From C7867-002 sp964646515 (GTDB taxonomy: Bacteria > Patescibacteriota > Minisyncoccia > Phycocordibacterales > PALSA-1337), in the NCBI GenBank assembly GCA_964646515.1, contig CAZYES010000001.1:13723-77722 (forward strand): a stretch of 64,000 bases of DNA. The letters are read 5' to 3'. Below, one piece after another: positions 8,732 to 16,899 of the stretch; the first letter of the stretch is position 1; each line of letters begins with the position of its first letter. Below the pieces are notes generated by a model. That model ran no database searches. It was not told the DNA's origin and was given only the letters and a program-made list of their open reading frames with translations. A program made the translations under genes and the position numbers.

Positions 8732-9160
8732 CAGATTAGTCTTGTCTGGGTGTTGTCGTGGTGTCGATGATGTTTCCGCGACGTTGGCATTATTGGCAAC
8801 ATCCAGACCAAATTTAGGGCTTGCCTAGAACCCCATTCGCAGTTTTCCTCTGCTCGTGTGTTTGCTTCGATTGGTAGTTTGGCCAAGTCCATGGTGCCCC
8901 GACCGTCTTTCGTTGGCGTTTCAGCGGTCGGTGGCACCATTTACTCTTCCTGTTCTTTTATTTTTATCACAGCGGTTGCTTTTGTCCTTTTGAGCCGTCT
9001 GTGATCAGGGTTGCCAGTGTTCCCCCCCCCCCCTCCCACAAACACTGGCACCCTGTCTCTTAGTCACCGTAAATGGGTTTATCGGACCTTTCTCCTTGTG
9101 TTCAATGCCCATTTGCCGTGGCACGCGCCGCAATCTTTCGTAGGTTGCGGCGTTTTTCTT
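8732..9160 (+). ncRNA. Candidate multi-helix structured RNA (class not recognised)
   Basis: Between the M50 gene and rpsL I see no convincing protein gene but a dense series of inverted repeats: 8744-8755/8797-8808 (with an inner helix 8755-8761/8776-8782), 8817-8825/8881-8890, 8891-8905/8925-8940, 8966-8975/8995-9005, 9006-9021/9041-9055, 9071-9077/9108-9114, then a terminator at 9126-9152. Two pairs of helices abut with no spacer (8890/8891 and 9005/9006). Three successive hairpins have single-T bulges and 19-nt loops; one loop holds a run of 12 C. I see none of the conserved segments of RNase P RNA, tmRNA, SRP RNA or 6S RNA. It could instead be a structured 3' UTR of the M50 gene. The start is a guess. 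Confidence 0.5.
9126..9160 (+). terminator. Intrinsic terminator
   Basis: Perfect 8-bp GC-rich stem CGCCGCAA/TTGCGGCG with an 11-nt loop, followed by TTTTTCTT. Its orientation shows that a plus-strand transcript crosses the preceding 500 bp. Confidence 0.85.
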
Positions 9161-9248
9161 GCATAAAAAATCATTGCATGCTAAGTTGTTGTAATTACCC
9201 TTATAAGCAGGGTTTATTAAATAAATTTAGGCAATAATGAGTAATCGT

Positions 9249-9284
9249 CACAAGCAGTCCTTTTGGAGACGACTAAAGCTTGTG
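9249..9284 (+). promoter_or_regulatory. Hairpin in the rpsL leader
   Basis: CACAAGC/GCTTGTG closes an inner AGTC/GACT helix. It ends 19 nt before the rpsL ATG at 9304 and may be an autoregulatory leader element. I see no clear promoter between the terminator and rpsL. Confidence 0.35.
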
Positions 9285-9303
9285 TGGTGAAGAATTTCAG
9301 TTT

Positions 9304-9723
9304 ATGCCAACGATCAATCAACTTACGAGATCTTATCGAAAGCGTTTCAAACAGAAATCCAAGTCTGTAGCCTTGACTCGTACCTTCAATACTATAAAAA
9401 ATCGTCCAACCTTTTTTCCGGCACCGTTTAAGAGAGGTGTATGTACAAAAGTTACTACAAAAACTCCAAAGAAGCCCAACTCTGCCATTAGGAAGATTGC
9501 TCGCGTGAGGCTCACTAACGGGATGGAAGTTACGGCCTATATTCCTGGCGAAGGACACAATTTGCAAGAGCATGCTGTGGTATTGCTTCGTGGCGGCCGT
9601 GTTAAGGATGTAGGTTTACGGTATTCCATTGTGCGTGGTGTTTTGGATTGTGCCGGAGTGGAGAAGCGTCGCAAAGGTCGTAGTCAGTATGGTAACAAGA
9701 AGCCAAAGACGGCCACAGCTTAA
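9304..9723 (+). CDS. rpsL: 30S ribosomal protein uS12
   Basis: Decoding-centre protein, 139 residues. The start MPTINQL is the family N-terminus, so the upstream in-frame ATG at 9280 is rejected. The universal TPKKPNSA and LRGGRVKDVG loops are present. Compared with E. coli S12, roughly 13 extra residues lie between the N-terminus and KRGVC. It heads the classic rpsL-rpsG-fusA group. Confidence 0.97.
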   Translation: MPTINQLTRSYRKRFKQKSKSVALTRTFNTIKNRPTFFPAPFKRGVCTKVTTKTPKKPNSAIRKIARVRLTNGMEVTAYIPGEGHNLQEHAVVLLRGGRVKDVGLRYSIVRGVLDCAGVEKRRKGRSQYGNKKPKTATA

Positions 9724-9807
9724 TTGATTTTAAATATACTAGGAAAAACTTTAGGCAACATAAACTATTTTGGCAAAATTCAAAATAAATTATCATAAGC
9801 AAATACC

Positions 9808-10278
9808 ATGCGAAGAAAATTAAACATAAAGAGGGAATTGAGACCGGATGTAACATATAATTCTCTTAAATTATCTAAGTTCACGAATTATATTATGCAA
9901 TCTGGCAAAAAAAATATCGCCAGAAAGATTGTTGTTGATTGCATGAATGAAATCAAAGAGAAAGCCAAGGTCGAAAACCCTTTGGAAATATTTGAGTCGG
10001 CCCTGAAAAACACGACTCCATCTATGGAGGTAAGATCACGCCGAGTCGGCGGGGCCAACTATCAGGTTCCACGAGAAGTTCGTCCAGAGCGCAAGCAAGC
10101 TTTGTCTATGAAGTGGATTATTGAGGCAGCGCGTAATAAGAAAGGCAAGCCTATTCATATTAAGTTGGCAGAGGAGATCATCTCCGCCTCAAAGAACGAA
10201 GGTGAAGCAATCAAAAAACGTGAAAATGTACACAAAATGGCCGAGGCCAATAAAGCGTTTGCGCACTTTGCTTGGTAA
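9808..10278 (+). CDS. rpsG: 30S ribosomal protein uS7
   Basis: 16S rRNA 3'-domain assembly protein of 156 residues, the usual length. MRRKLNIKRELRPDVTYNS, the VGGANYQVPREVRPER segment and the C-terminal NKAFAHFAW are characteristic. It lies 84 bp after rpsL in the normal str-operon order. Confidence 0.97.
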   Translation: MRRKLNIKRELRPDVTYNSLKLSKFTNYIMQSGKKNIARKIVVDCMNEIKEKAKVENPLEIFESALKNTTPSMEVRSRRVGGANYQVPREVRPERKQALSMKWIIEAARNKKGKPIHIKLAEEIISASKNEGEAIKKRENVHKMAEANKAFAHFAW

Positions 10279-10337
10279 TAAGTCGTCTTTTATTATTAGG
10301 GAGTAATTGAGTGTTTGTATATTAACATTAAATATTT

Positions 10338-12482
10338 ATGAAACGTGACTACCCGTTAGAACAAGTAAGAAACTTTGGAATTATTGCTCATATCGACGCT
10401 GGTAAGACGACTACATCGGAACGTATCTTGTACTATACGGGTATGACCCATAAAATTGGGGAAGTTCACGAAGGTGAGACGGTCACTGATTGGATGGAGC
10501 AAGAAAGGGAGCGCGGTATTACGATCACAGCGGCTGCCATTACTTGTTTTTGGAATCCAACATACATGCCACCGACAGACGTTTCCAAAAAAGTGCGTTT
10601 CAATATTATTGATACCCCAGGACACATCGACTTTACTGTTGAAGTGAAGCGTTCTCTTCGAGTTCTCGATGGGGCAGTTGTGGTATTCGATGGTGTGGCG
10701 GGTGTTGAACCACAGTCCGAGACCAATTGGAGGTATGCCGATGACGAAAAAGTCCCACGGCTTTGTTTTATCAACAAAATGGACCGTATAGGCGCTTCTT
10801 TTGATAAGTCGTTCAAATCGATTCTAGAAAGACTCAACAAAAAAGCAGTTAGATTTCAGATTCCTATTGGCTTGGAGGGGGGTCATGTTGGCGTTGTCGA
10901 TCTGATGCGTATGAAAGCTTATTATTTTGAGGGTGAATTGGGTAACAAAATTATTGAAAAAGACATTCCCGCGGAATTATTAGAAGATGCAAAGAAATAT
11001 CACGCAGAAATGGTTGAGAAGATTGTCGAACATGACGACCTAGCTATGCAGAAGTATTTAGAGGGGCAAGAAATCACCATTGGTGAACTCAAGGCAATTA
11101 CCAGAAAAGCGGTTATCAATAATGACATGTTTCCTGTCTTTACCGGCTCTGCTTTGAAAAATGTTGGTGTGCAATTGGTTTTGGATGCGGTCGTTGATTA
11201 TCTGCCATCTCCTCTGGATATTCCTCCAGTAAAGGGAATAAATCCGGAAACCGGCGAAGAAGTTGTTCGTCACGCTTCCGATGATGAGCCTTTTTGCGCT
11301 TTGGCTTTCAAGTTGCAGAATGATCCATTTGTCGGGGCTTTGACTTTCTTTAGGGTCTATTCAGGAACTATAGAAGCTGGTACCTACATTTACAATGTCT
11401 CTACAGGCAAGAGAGAACGTCTAGGGCGCATGGTGCGCTTGCAGGCAGATCAGAGGGAAGAAGTCAAAAAAGTTTTTGCCGGAGAGATTGCTGCCGCCGT
11501 TGGACTCAAAGACGCGTTAACTTCAAACACTTTTTGTGATGAAAAAAACCCGATTGTACTCGAGATTATCAAGTTTATGGAGCCTGTTATTTCACTTAGG
11601 ATTGAGCCAAAGACCAAGGCCGATCAAGAAAAAATGGGTTTGGCGCTACGCAAGTTGAGCAACGAAGATCCGACATTCAAGATTTCTTCCAACCAAGAGA
11701 CGGGCGAGACTATTGTTTCCGGAATGGGCGAGCTTCATCTGGAGATTATGGTTGATCGCATGAAGCGTGAATTTAGTGTAGAGGCCAATGTCGGCGAACC
11801 GCAGGTAGCATATCGAGAAACTATCCTTGGTAGTGCCGAAGCCGAGCATAAATATATCAAGCAGACTGGCGGTAAGGGTCAGTATGGCCATGTAAGGTTG
11901 AACTTGAAACCTATGGAACCGTGGCCAGAGGGCGAAAAAATACCAAAGACCGTTCATCGTTATGATGATTTTGAATTTATGAACTCTATAAAAGGTGGCG
12001 TTATCCCCAATGAATTTATTCCTGCGGTAGAAAAGGGTGTTCATGAAGCCATGGGCCGTGGCATTGTTGCTGGTTACAAAATGGTCAACATTTCTTGTGA
12101 ATTGACATTTGGTTCTTATCACGATGTTGACTCTTCGGAGATAGCTTACAAGATTGCTGCTTCACAAGCTTTTCAAGATGCCGCCAAGCGCGCCAAGCCA
12201 GTTATTTTGGAGCCCATAATGAAATTAGAGGTTGTCGCCCCGGAAAAATATATGGGTGATATCAATGGCTCCATTGCTTCCAAGCGTGGTCAGATAGAGG
12301 GTAGCCAACCAAAAGGTCAAGCCATTTCTATTATTGCCAAAGTACCTTTGGCGGAAATGTTCGGTTATACCACTCAACTTCGTTCTATGACCTCCGGACA
12401 AGGAAGTGCCATGATGGAATTTGATCACTATGAAGTCGTACCAGCTAATGTGGCGGAGGAGATTGTGGAGAAAAGAAAGTAG
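10338..12482 (+). CDS. fusA: Elongation factor G
   Basis: Ribosomal translocase GTPase of 714 residues. G1 AHIDAGKTT (17-25), the canonical switch I RERGITI, DTPGHIDF and NKMDR are all intact. Domains II-V follow, including the domain IV segment YKQTGGKGQYGHVRL. It closes the rpsL-rpsG-fusA group. Its ordinary RGITI contrasts with the altered switch I of EF-Tu downstream. Confidence 0.98.
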   Translation: MKRDYPLEQVRNFGIIAHIDAGKTTTSERILYYTGMTHKIGEVHEGETVTDWMEQERERGITITAAAITCFWNPTYMPPTDVSKKVRFNIIDTPGHIDFTVEVKRSLRVLDGAVVVFDGVAGVEPQSETNWRYADDEKVPRLCFINKMDRIGASFDKSFKSILERLNKKAVRFQIPIGLEGGHVGVVDLMRMKAYYFEGELGNKIIEKDIPAELLEDAKKYHAEMVEKIVEHDDLAMQKYLEGQEITIGELKAITRKAVINNDMFPVFTGSALKNVGVQLVLDAVVDYLPSPLDIPPVKGINPETGEEVVRHASDDEPFCALAFKLQNDPFVGALTFFRVYSGTIEAGTYIYNVSTGKRERLGRMVRLQADQREEVKKVFAGEIAAAVGLKDALTSNTFCDEKNPIVLEIIKFMEPVISLRIEPKTKADQEKMGLALRKLSNEDPTFKISSNQETGETIVSGMGELHLEIMVDRMKREFSVEANVGEPQVAYRETILGSAEAEHKYIKQTGGKGQYGHVRLNLKPMEPWPEGEKIPKTVHRYDDFEFMNSIKGGVIPNEFIPAVEKGVHEAMGRGIVAGYKMVNISCELTFGSYHDVDSSEIAYKIAASQAFQDAAKRAKPVILEPIMKLEVVAPEKYMGDINGSIASKRGQIEGSQPKGQAISIIAKVPLAEMFGYTTQLRSMTSGQGSAMMEFDHYEVVPANVAEEIVEKRK

Positions 12483-12511
12483 TAGACCAATCAAAATGGC
12501 GTCCGTGTATG

Positions 12512-12520
12512 TGTTATAAT
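12512..12520 (+). promoter_or_regulatory. Extended -10 promoter of the 40-residue membrane peptide gene
   Basis: TGTTATAAT ends 16 nt before the ATG at 12537. The same TGTGTTATAAT string precedes the other small membrane ORF (58219). Confidence 0.5.
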
Positions 12521-12536
12521 TCTAGATGTTAATTCT

Positions 12537-12659
12537 ATGAGATCACGAAATGTCACATATATTATATATGTAGTGTTGTTGCTAATCTTGGCTCTAATGA
12601 CTTTTTCACTTCCGGGCATGAATACGATACTTTCGGGTAAGGTTCTCGGTGCTTACTAG
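12537..12659 (+). CDS. Small single-pass membrane peptide, unknown function
   Basis: A 40-residue ORF with its own extended -10 promoter. It begins MRSRNVTY, then has one hydrophobic segment (about residues 8-24, YIIYVVLLLILALMTF) and a short polar tail ending VLGAY. The basic N-terminus suggests N-in topology or a signal-anchor. No homologue is recognised. It lies between fusA and a surface-protein gene. Whether it is translated is an inference from the promoter, start codon and composition. Confidence 0.5.
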   Translation: MRSRNVTYIIYVVLLLILALMTFSLPGMNTILSGKVLGAY

Positions 12660-12702
12660 ATTTGTAGCCTGTGGATAACTTGCTTTTTATATATTTCTAA
12701 CG

Positions 12703-12711
12703 TGATACAAT
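12703..12711 (+). promoter_or_regulatory. Extended -10 promoter of the surface-protein gene at 12834
   Basis: TGATACAAT with a TTGCTT 20 nt upstream (12680-12685, a long spacer). It leaves a leader of roughly 115 nt. Confidence 0.4.
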
Positions 12712-12786
12712 TACTTGGCTATCCAAGATATGATCTCTCCGGAGACGTATCTTTTCTGTTTATTATAGATTCAGTATTATTAAATT

Positions 12787-12816
12787 TCATGAGCACCTAG
12801 TTGTTGGTGTTCATGA
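12787..12816 (+). promoter_or_regulatory. Leader hairpin of the surface-protein gene
   Basis: TCATGAGCAC pairs with GTGTTCATGA (10 bp, one G-U, plus one closing C-G). It ends 17 nt before the ATG at 12834 and may stabilise the mRNA or control initiation. Confidence 0.45.
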
Positions 12817-12833
12817 GCTAACTTGCAACAAAA

Positions 12834-14285
12834 ATGAAATTAGACAAATCTTTTTTTGGAAAGGAATTCAAGTATATTCTCATTCTTACTATTTTGGCCT
12901 GGATGGTTTATTCATTGCCACAAGTCAAGGAGTCTATGAGTAGACCGGTTGTTAGCGATCCTGCCACAAGCAGTGTGGCGGCAGTAGGAGCGACTTCTGT
13001 GGCAACATGCCCCGGGGGATATATCTGTATACCTATTTCTCGGGCCAATAGTTATTGTCCAGCAGGATATACATGTACTCAAACGGCGACTACTTCACAG
13101 CCGTATATTAGTCTGAACGCTTCCTCGACCAATATCGGTCTAGGCCAATCTACAGTCGTATTTTGGTCTACGAACAATGTGACCAATTGTGTCGGCACAC
13201 AGGATGGCGGTGACGAGAAAGTGCCAGCCATATTCAGTGCTCCAGCCACAAGGGGCTCATTTACTGTTACTCCATCACAAAGTGTCACTTATACATTGGC
13301 ATGTTCTTTTGGGACAGTAGGTAAGATGTCAAAGAGTGTGACCATAAATGTGGGGCAATATCAATCATCTTGGCCAAGTTCTATTTCTGCGACTATAAAT
13401 AGTGCGACTCCACTCAAGGGTCTTGTTCAAATATCAGAAACAGTGCCTACTTCCAATGTGTCATTGATGGTCTTCAATTTGAAATCGACGAACGGAACAT
13501 CAACGCTTCGACAGATTAAGCTAAGTGTACAGATGAGCACATCTTCTCCCGATGCACGTTTATTTAACAACATGAAACTTAAGGCAGGTGGCAATATTTA
13601 CTCGGCATTTTATATATATGAGCATAATAATATTGCAGATGTTGTATTCTCTGATATGTCAATAACATTGCCAAGCAATGCCACTGTCGCATTTATCTTA
13701 ACTGCCGACATAGCTGCGGATTTACAGCGCAGGTTTGACGGTGTTGGTATTCGTGCGTATCTTCAAGCAGATAAATCAAGTATATATGCCGAATATGGTG
13801 CTCGACAGTTACCAGTAAATATGGCGAATATTACAGGGAATACTCTTACACTTGTTAGTAATTCTCCTATCGTTAGTAATTTGTCGACCTTGTATGGCGT
13901 TCCCACTACTAACGGATATGGCTCTACTACCCAAAAATTTTCTTTCCGCTTTGCGATCACGGCTAATGCAGATCCGATCTATTTGTCGAGATCATTGAAT
14001 AGCGCTATTAGTACTTCAACTGTGCCCAATCCTAGTAATATATTTATTTCCCCTATCAGCTTTTCTGATACTGATGCGAGTGGCGATGGCCCAGGATATT
14101 TATATATTGCTCCTGGCCAAACGAAGACCTTCACTGCTATCTACTCAGGTTCTGGTCAGAGTTCAGCAGTTGGTACGTTCAACGTAAGTGCTATCAACTA
14201 CGGAACGTCATCAGATGCTCTTACCTCGGCATCTATAACTTCGTCGCAGATCACCAACGGATTAAAAGCAGTCTTGTTTCATTAG
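12834..14285 (+). CDS. Membrane-anchored surface protein with paired CPxGxxC motifs
   Basis: A 483-residue predicted exported protein with one N-terminal hydrophobic anchor (about 13-31). Two cysteine motifs follow, CPGGYIC (59-65) and CPAGYTC (75-81), then an Ig-like region (about 90-175) and a Ser/Thr-rich beta-type remainder with no recognisable enzyme motif. The protein at 56093 carries the same pair of motifs (CPAGFDC, CPVGYTC), so the two probably belong to one surface family. It sits between fusA and tuf but has its own promoter and terminator. Function unknown; cell-envelope role inferred. Confidence 0.7.
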   Translation: MKLDKSFFGKEFKYILILTILAWMVYSLPQVKESMSRPVVSDPATSSVAAVGATSVATCPGGYICIPISRANSYCPAGYTCTQTATTSQPYISLNASSTNIGLGQSTVVFWSTNNVTNCVGTQDGGDEKVPAIFSAPATRGSFTVTPSQSVTYTLACSFGTVGKMSKSVTINVGQYQSSWPSSISATINSATPLKGLVQISETVPTSNVSLMVFNLKSTNGTSTLRQIKLSVQMSTSSPDARLFNNMKLKAGGNIYSAFYIYEHNNIADVVFSDMSITLPSNATVAFILTADIAADLQRRFDGVGIRAYLQADKSSIYAEYGARQLPVNMANITGNTLTLVSNSPIVSNLSTLYGVPTTNGYGSTTQKFSFRFAITANADPIYLSRSLNSAISTSTVPNPSNIFISPISFSDTDASGDGPGYLYIAPGQTKTFTAIYSGSGQSSAVGTFNVSAINYGTSSDALTSASITSSQITNGLKAVLFH

Positions 14286-14314
14286 TTATTAATTATTAGT
14301 CACGGTAATAACGA

Positions 14315-14346
14315 ACAAAATGCCTCTTTCAGGGGCATTTTGTCTA
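14315..14346 (+). terminator. Intrinsic terminator of the surface-protein gene
   Basis: Ten-bp stem ACAAAATGCC/GGCATTTTGT with a 9-nt loop. The T-rich part lies mostly inside the 3' arm. Confidence 0.65.
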
Positions 14347-14359
14347 TTTGAGGGAAAAT

Positions 14360-14388
14360 TTGCGACTTTTTTGACTCTGTGCTAGTCT
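14360..14388 (+). promoter_or_regulatory. Promoter of tuf
   Basis: TTGCGA, 17 nt, TAGTCT, directly after the upstream terminator. It leaves a leader of about 180 nt. Confidence 0.5.
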
Positions 14389-14491
14389 AGTTGGTACGCG
14401 CTATCCTGCGTTTTCATATTGTTCTTCATCAGTCAATTAACTTGAAATGATGGAGGAATGTGGAGGTAACTATTAATAATTTATCCCCTTT

Positions 14492-14544
14492 TTGGGCATG
14501 TATCGTTAGTGTTCATACGCACAAGCATTAACGATAATGTCCAA
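14492..14544 (+). promoter_or_regulatory. Long hairpin in the tuf leader
   Basis: TTGGGCAT then TATCGTTA pair with TAACGATA then ATGTCCAA: 16 bp with one bulged G (14500). It ends 33 nt before the ATG, a candidate regulatory or stabilising structure. Confidence 0.5.
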
Positions 14545-14577
14545 GGACTGGGGCAATAAAATAATAACAAAAATATT

Positions 14578-15765
14578 ATGGCAGCAGAATTCAATCGTTC
14601 CAAGCCACATGTCAATGTAGGCACAATTGGTCACATTGACCACGGCAAATCTACTTTGACCGCCGCTATTTTGGCTGTTCAAGCCAAAAAGGGGTTGGCC
14701 AAGATGAAAGCTTACGCGGATATTACCAAAGGTGGTACTGTACGCGATGCTACAAAGACCGTTACTATTTCTCTCTCACACGTCGAGTATGAGAGTCCAA
14801 ATCGTCACTATGCGCATATCGATTGTCCAGGGCACGCTGATTTTATAAAAAACATGATTACTGGTGCCGCTCAGATGGACGGTGCCATCCTCGTAGTTTC
14901 TGCTACTGACGGTGTTATGCCACAGACTCGCGAACATGTACTTTTGGCTTTTCAAGTCGGAGTACCAAAGATCATTGTATTTTTGAACAAGTGTGATCTC
15001 GTTCCAGAAACCGATCTTATCGATCTCGTAGAGGAAGAAGTGCGTGAACTTCTCACCAAAAATAAGTTCGATGGAAAGAATACCCCGGTTATTAGAGGCT
15101 CGGCTTCCAAGGCTCTCGAGGGTGATGCGACTTGGTCTACCAAGATAGACGAACTCATGAATGCTCTCGATACCTATATTCCTACCCCCGTACGTGAAGT
15201 TGATAAACCTTTCCTTATGCCGATCGAAGACATCTTTTCTATCGAAGGTCGTGGGACAGTTGTCACCGGTCGCATCGAACGTGGCAGTATCAAACTCAAT
15301 GACGAAGTAGAGATTGTCGGGTTCAAAGATACTACCAAGACAGTTGTCACTGGCATAGAAATGTTCAACAAATCTCTAAAGGAAGGTATGGCAGGGGATA
15401 ATGCTGGTCTACTTCTCCGTGGTACAGCCAAGGATGCTGTCTCTCGCGGGCAAGTTCTCTCAAAACCAGGTTCAGTAAAACCGCATAGCGAGTTTGAGTC
15501 TGAAGTTTATGTTTTGAAGAAAGAAGAGGGCGGACGCCATACGCCGTTCTTTACTGGCTATAAACCGCAGTTTTATATTCGTACTACTGATGTAACTGGT
15601 GAGGTGACTCTTCCTGAGAAAGTAGAAATGGTCATGCCTGGGGATACAGTTACGTTCAAGGTGAAATTGGTTGCTCCAGTTGCCCTAGAAGCACAACAGC
15701 GTTTTGCCGTTCGTGAAGGAGGCAAGACAGTCGGTGCCGGTGTCGTGACTAAGGTTATTGCCTAG
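14578..15765 (+). CDS. tuf: Elongation factor Tu with an altered switch I
   Basis: Delivers aminoacyl-tRNA to the ribosome. 395 residues with full EF-Tu architecture: G1 GHIDHGKS (18-25, Ser replacing the usual Thr), DCPGH (82-86), NKCD, beta-barrel domains II and III, and the C-terminal REGGKTVGAGVVTK. Unusually, the switch I motif RGITI is K60-T-V-T-I64, so the invariant Arg-Gly is lost while the Mg-binding Thr63 is kept. No frameshift is visible in the region. A second, canonical tuf elsewhere cannot be excluded. S10 and L3 follow. Confidence 0.93.
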   Translation: MAAEFNRSKPHVNVGTIGHIDHGKSTLTAAILAVQAKKGLAKMKAYADITKGGTVRDATKTVTISLSHVEYESPNRHYAHIDCPGHADFIKNMITGAAQMDGAILVVSATDGVMPQTREHVLLAFQVGVPKIIVFLNKCDLVPETDLIDLVEEEVRELLTKNKFDGKNTPVIRGSASKALEGDATWSTKIDELMNALDTYIPTPVREVDKPFLMPIEDIFSIEGRGTVVTGRIERGSIKLNDEVEIVGFKDTTKTVVTGIEMFNKSLKEGMAGDNAGLLLRGTAKDAVSRGQVLSKPGSVKPHSEFESEVYVLKKEEGGRHTPFFTGYKPQFYIRTTDVTGEVTLPEKVEMVMPGDTVTFKVKLVAPVALEAQQRFAVREGGKTVGAGVVTKVIA

Positions 15766-15867
15766 TTGCATTTGTCATTATCGTTAGCTCTAAATTCATA
15801 CAGGCTCGGAAGCAAAGTCATGTAACAAAAGCCAGTCTTTGCTTCCATGATAATGATAAGAAAAAAT

Positions 15868-16260
15868 ATGTCGACAACAAAAACAACAATCAAAAAAGAC
15901 ACAACTTCAAAGGCCAAATCGCCACGTGTCCGCAAAGCCAAGGTATCGGGCGAAGTACCGCATCTTCGTATCCGCGTGCGTGCATATGAGCACAAGATTC
16001 TCGACGCATCGCTCAAGCAAATCATGGATACCGCCAATCGCTATGATGCGGAGATCCATGGTCCGGTGCCACTGCCGACGGAGATCAAGAAGTATACTGT
16101 CAATCGTTCTTCGTTTATTGACAAAAATTCTCGCGAGCAATTTGAGATGAGAGTACATAAACGACTGATCGATATTATCAATCCAAATGCCAAAGTTATC
16201 GAAGCGCTTACCAACATGAGCTTGCCGTCGGGAGTGAATATCGATGTAAAGATGATGTAA
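15868..16260 (+). CDS. rpsJ: 30S ribosomal protein uS10
   Basis: 130 residues from the ATG at 15868; an in-frame ATG at 15847 would add seven. LRIRVRAYEHKILDAS and GPVPLPTEIKKYTV are the S10 core. A Lys/Thr-rich N-terminal extension of about 28 residues precedes the core, which is absent from E. coli S10 (103 residues). It heads the S10-type cluster and abuts rplC. Confidence 0.95.
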   Translation: MSTTKTTIKKDTTSKAKSPRVRKAKVSGEVPHLRIRVRAYEHKILDASLKQIMDTANRYDAEIHGPVPLPTEIKKYTVNRSSFIDKNSREQFEMRVHKRLIDIINPNAKVIEALTNMSLPSGVNIDVKMM

Positions 16261-16261
16261 T

Positions 16262-16891
16262 ATGAAATTCATTTTAGGTAGAAAGCTGAATATGACACAG
16301 ATTTTTGATGCTTCTGGAAAAGCTATTCCGGCCACGGTTGTTTCTGCGCAGGGGAATGTGGTGACCCAGGTCAAATCAAAAGAGGTTGATGGTTATGAGG
16401 CTATTCAAGTAGGTGAGGGATCTATCAATCCGGGTCGTATTAACAAGGCTCAAAAGGGGCACATGAAAGAACTCGGTTCATTTTCTTCACTCTGCGAATT
16501 TCGTACGGATGGTTGTGAGACATCGACCGAGGCCAAACCACTTTTCAAAGTCGGTGACAAAATAGACGTCTCCCAATTCAAAGTTGGCGATACTGTTACA
16601 ATTAGGGCCGTGTCCAAGGGCAAAGGGTTTCAAGGTGTTGTGAAGAGACACGGTTTTGGTGGTGGTCCCAGATCTCACGGTCAGAAACATTCCGAGCGCG
16701 AGCCGGGCTCTATTGGTGGCGGTCTTCGTACGCATGTGCCTGTAGGTATGCGCATGGCGGGTAGGATGGGTAGCGATCGTGTGACCGTTGCCAATCTCAA
16801 GATTGCGCATATAGACCAAGAAGAAAATGTCATATATGTTTCCGGTGCCATTCCTGGAAAAAGGGGAACGTTGGTAGAAATTATAGGATAA
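16262..16891 (+). CDS. rplC: 50S ribosomal protein uL3
   Basis: 209 residues, the usual length. MKFILGRKLNMTQIF and the KGFQGVVKRHGFGGGPRSHG loop are diagnostic. It starts 1 bp after rpsJ. Instead of rplD, the next gene, 8 bp away, is an export-system adaptor. Confidence 0.97.
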   Translation: MKFILGRKLNMTQIFDASGKAIPATVVSAQGNVVTQVKSKEVDGYEAIQVGEGSINPGRINKAQKGHMKELGSFSSLCEFRTDGCETSTEAKPLFKVGDKIDVSQFKVGDTVTIRAVSKGKGFQGVVKRHGFGGGPRSHGQKHSEREPGSIGGGLRTHVPVGMRMAGRMGSDRVTVANLKIAHIDQEENVIYVSGAIPGKRGTLVEIIG

Positions 16892-16899
16892 CAATAAAT

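Noticed and set aside
8626..8940. Minus-strand open frame of 104 codons
   Set aside because: It lies across strong hairpins of the RNA candidate, has an unlikely composition (many His, Cys, Arg) and no promoter or ribosome-binding site.
8732..9160. RNase P RNA, tmRNA, SRP RNA or 6S RNA as identity of the structured stretch
   Set aside because: None of their conserved segments (such as ACAGAAA, the tmRNA tRNA-like end, or the SRP GGAAGCAGC loop) could be found.
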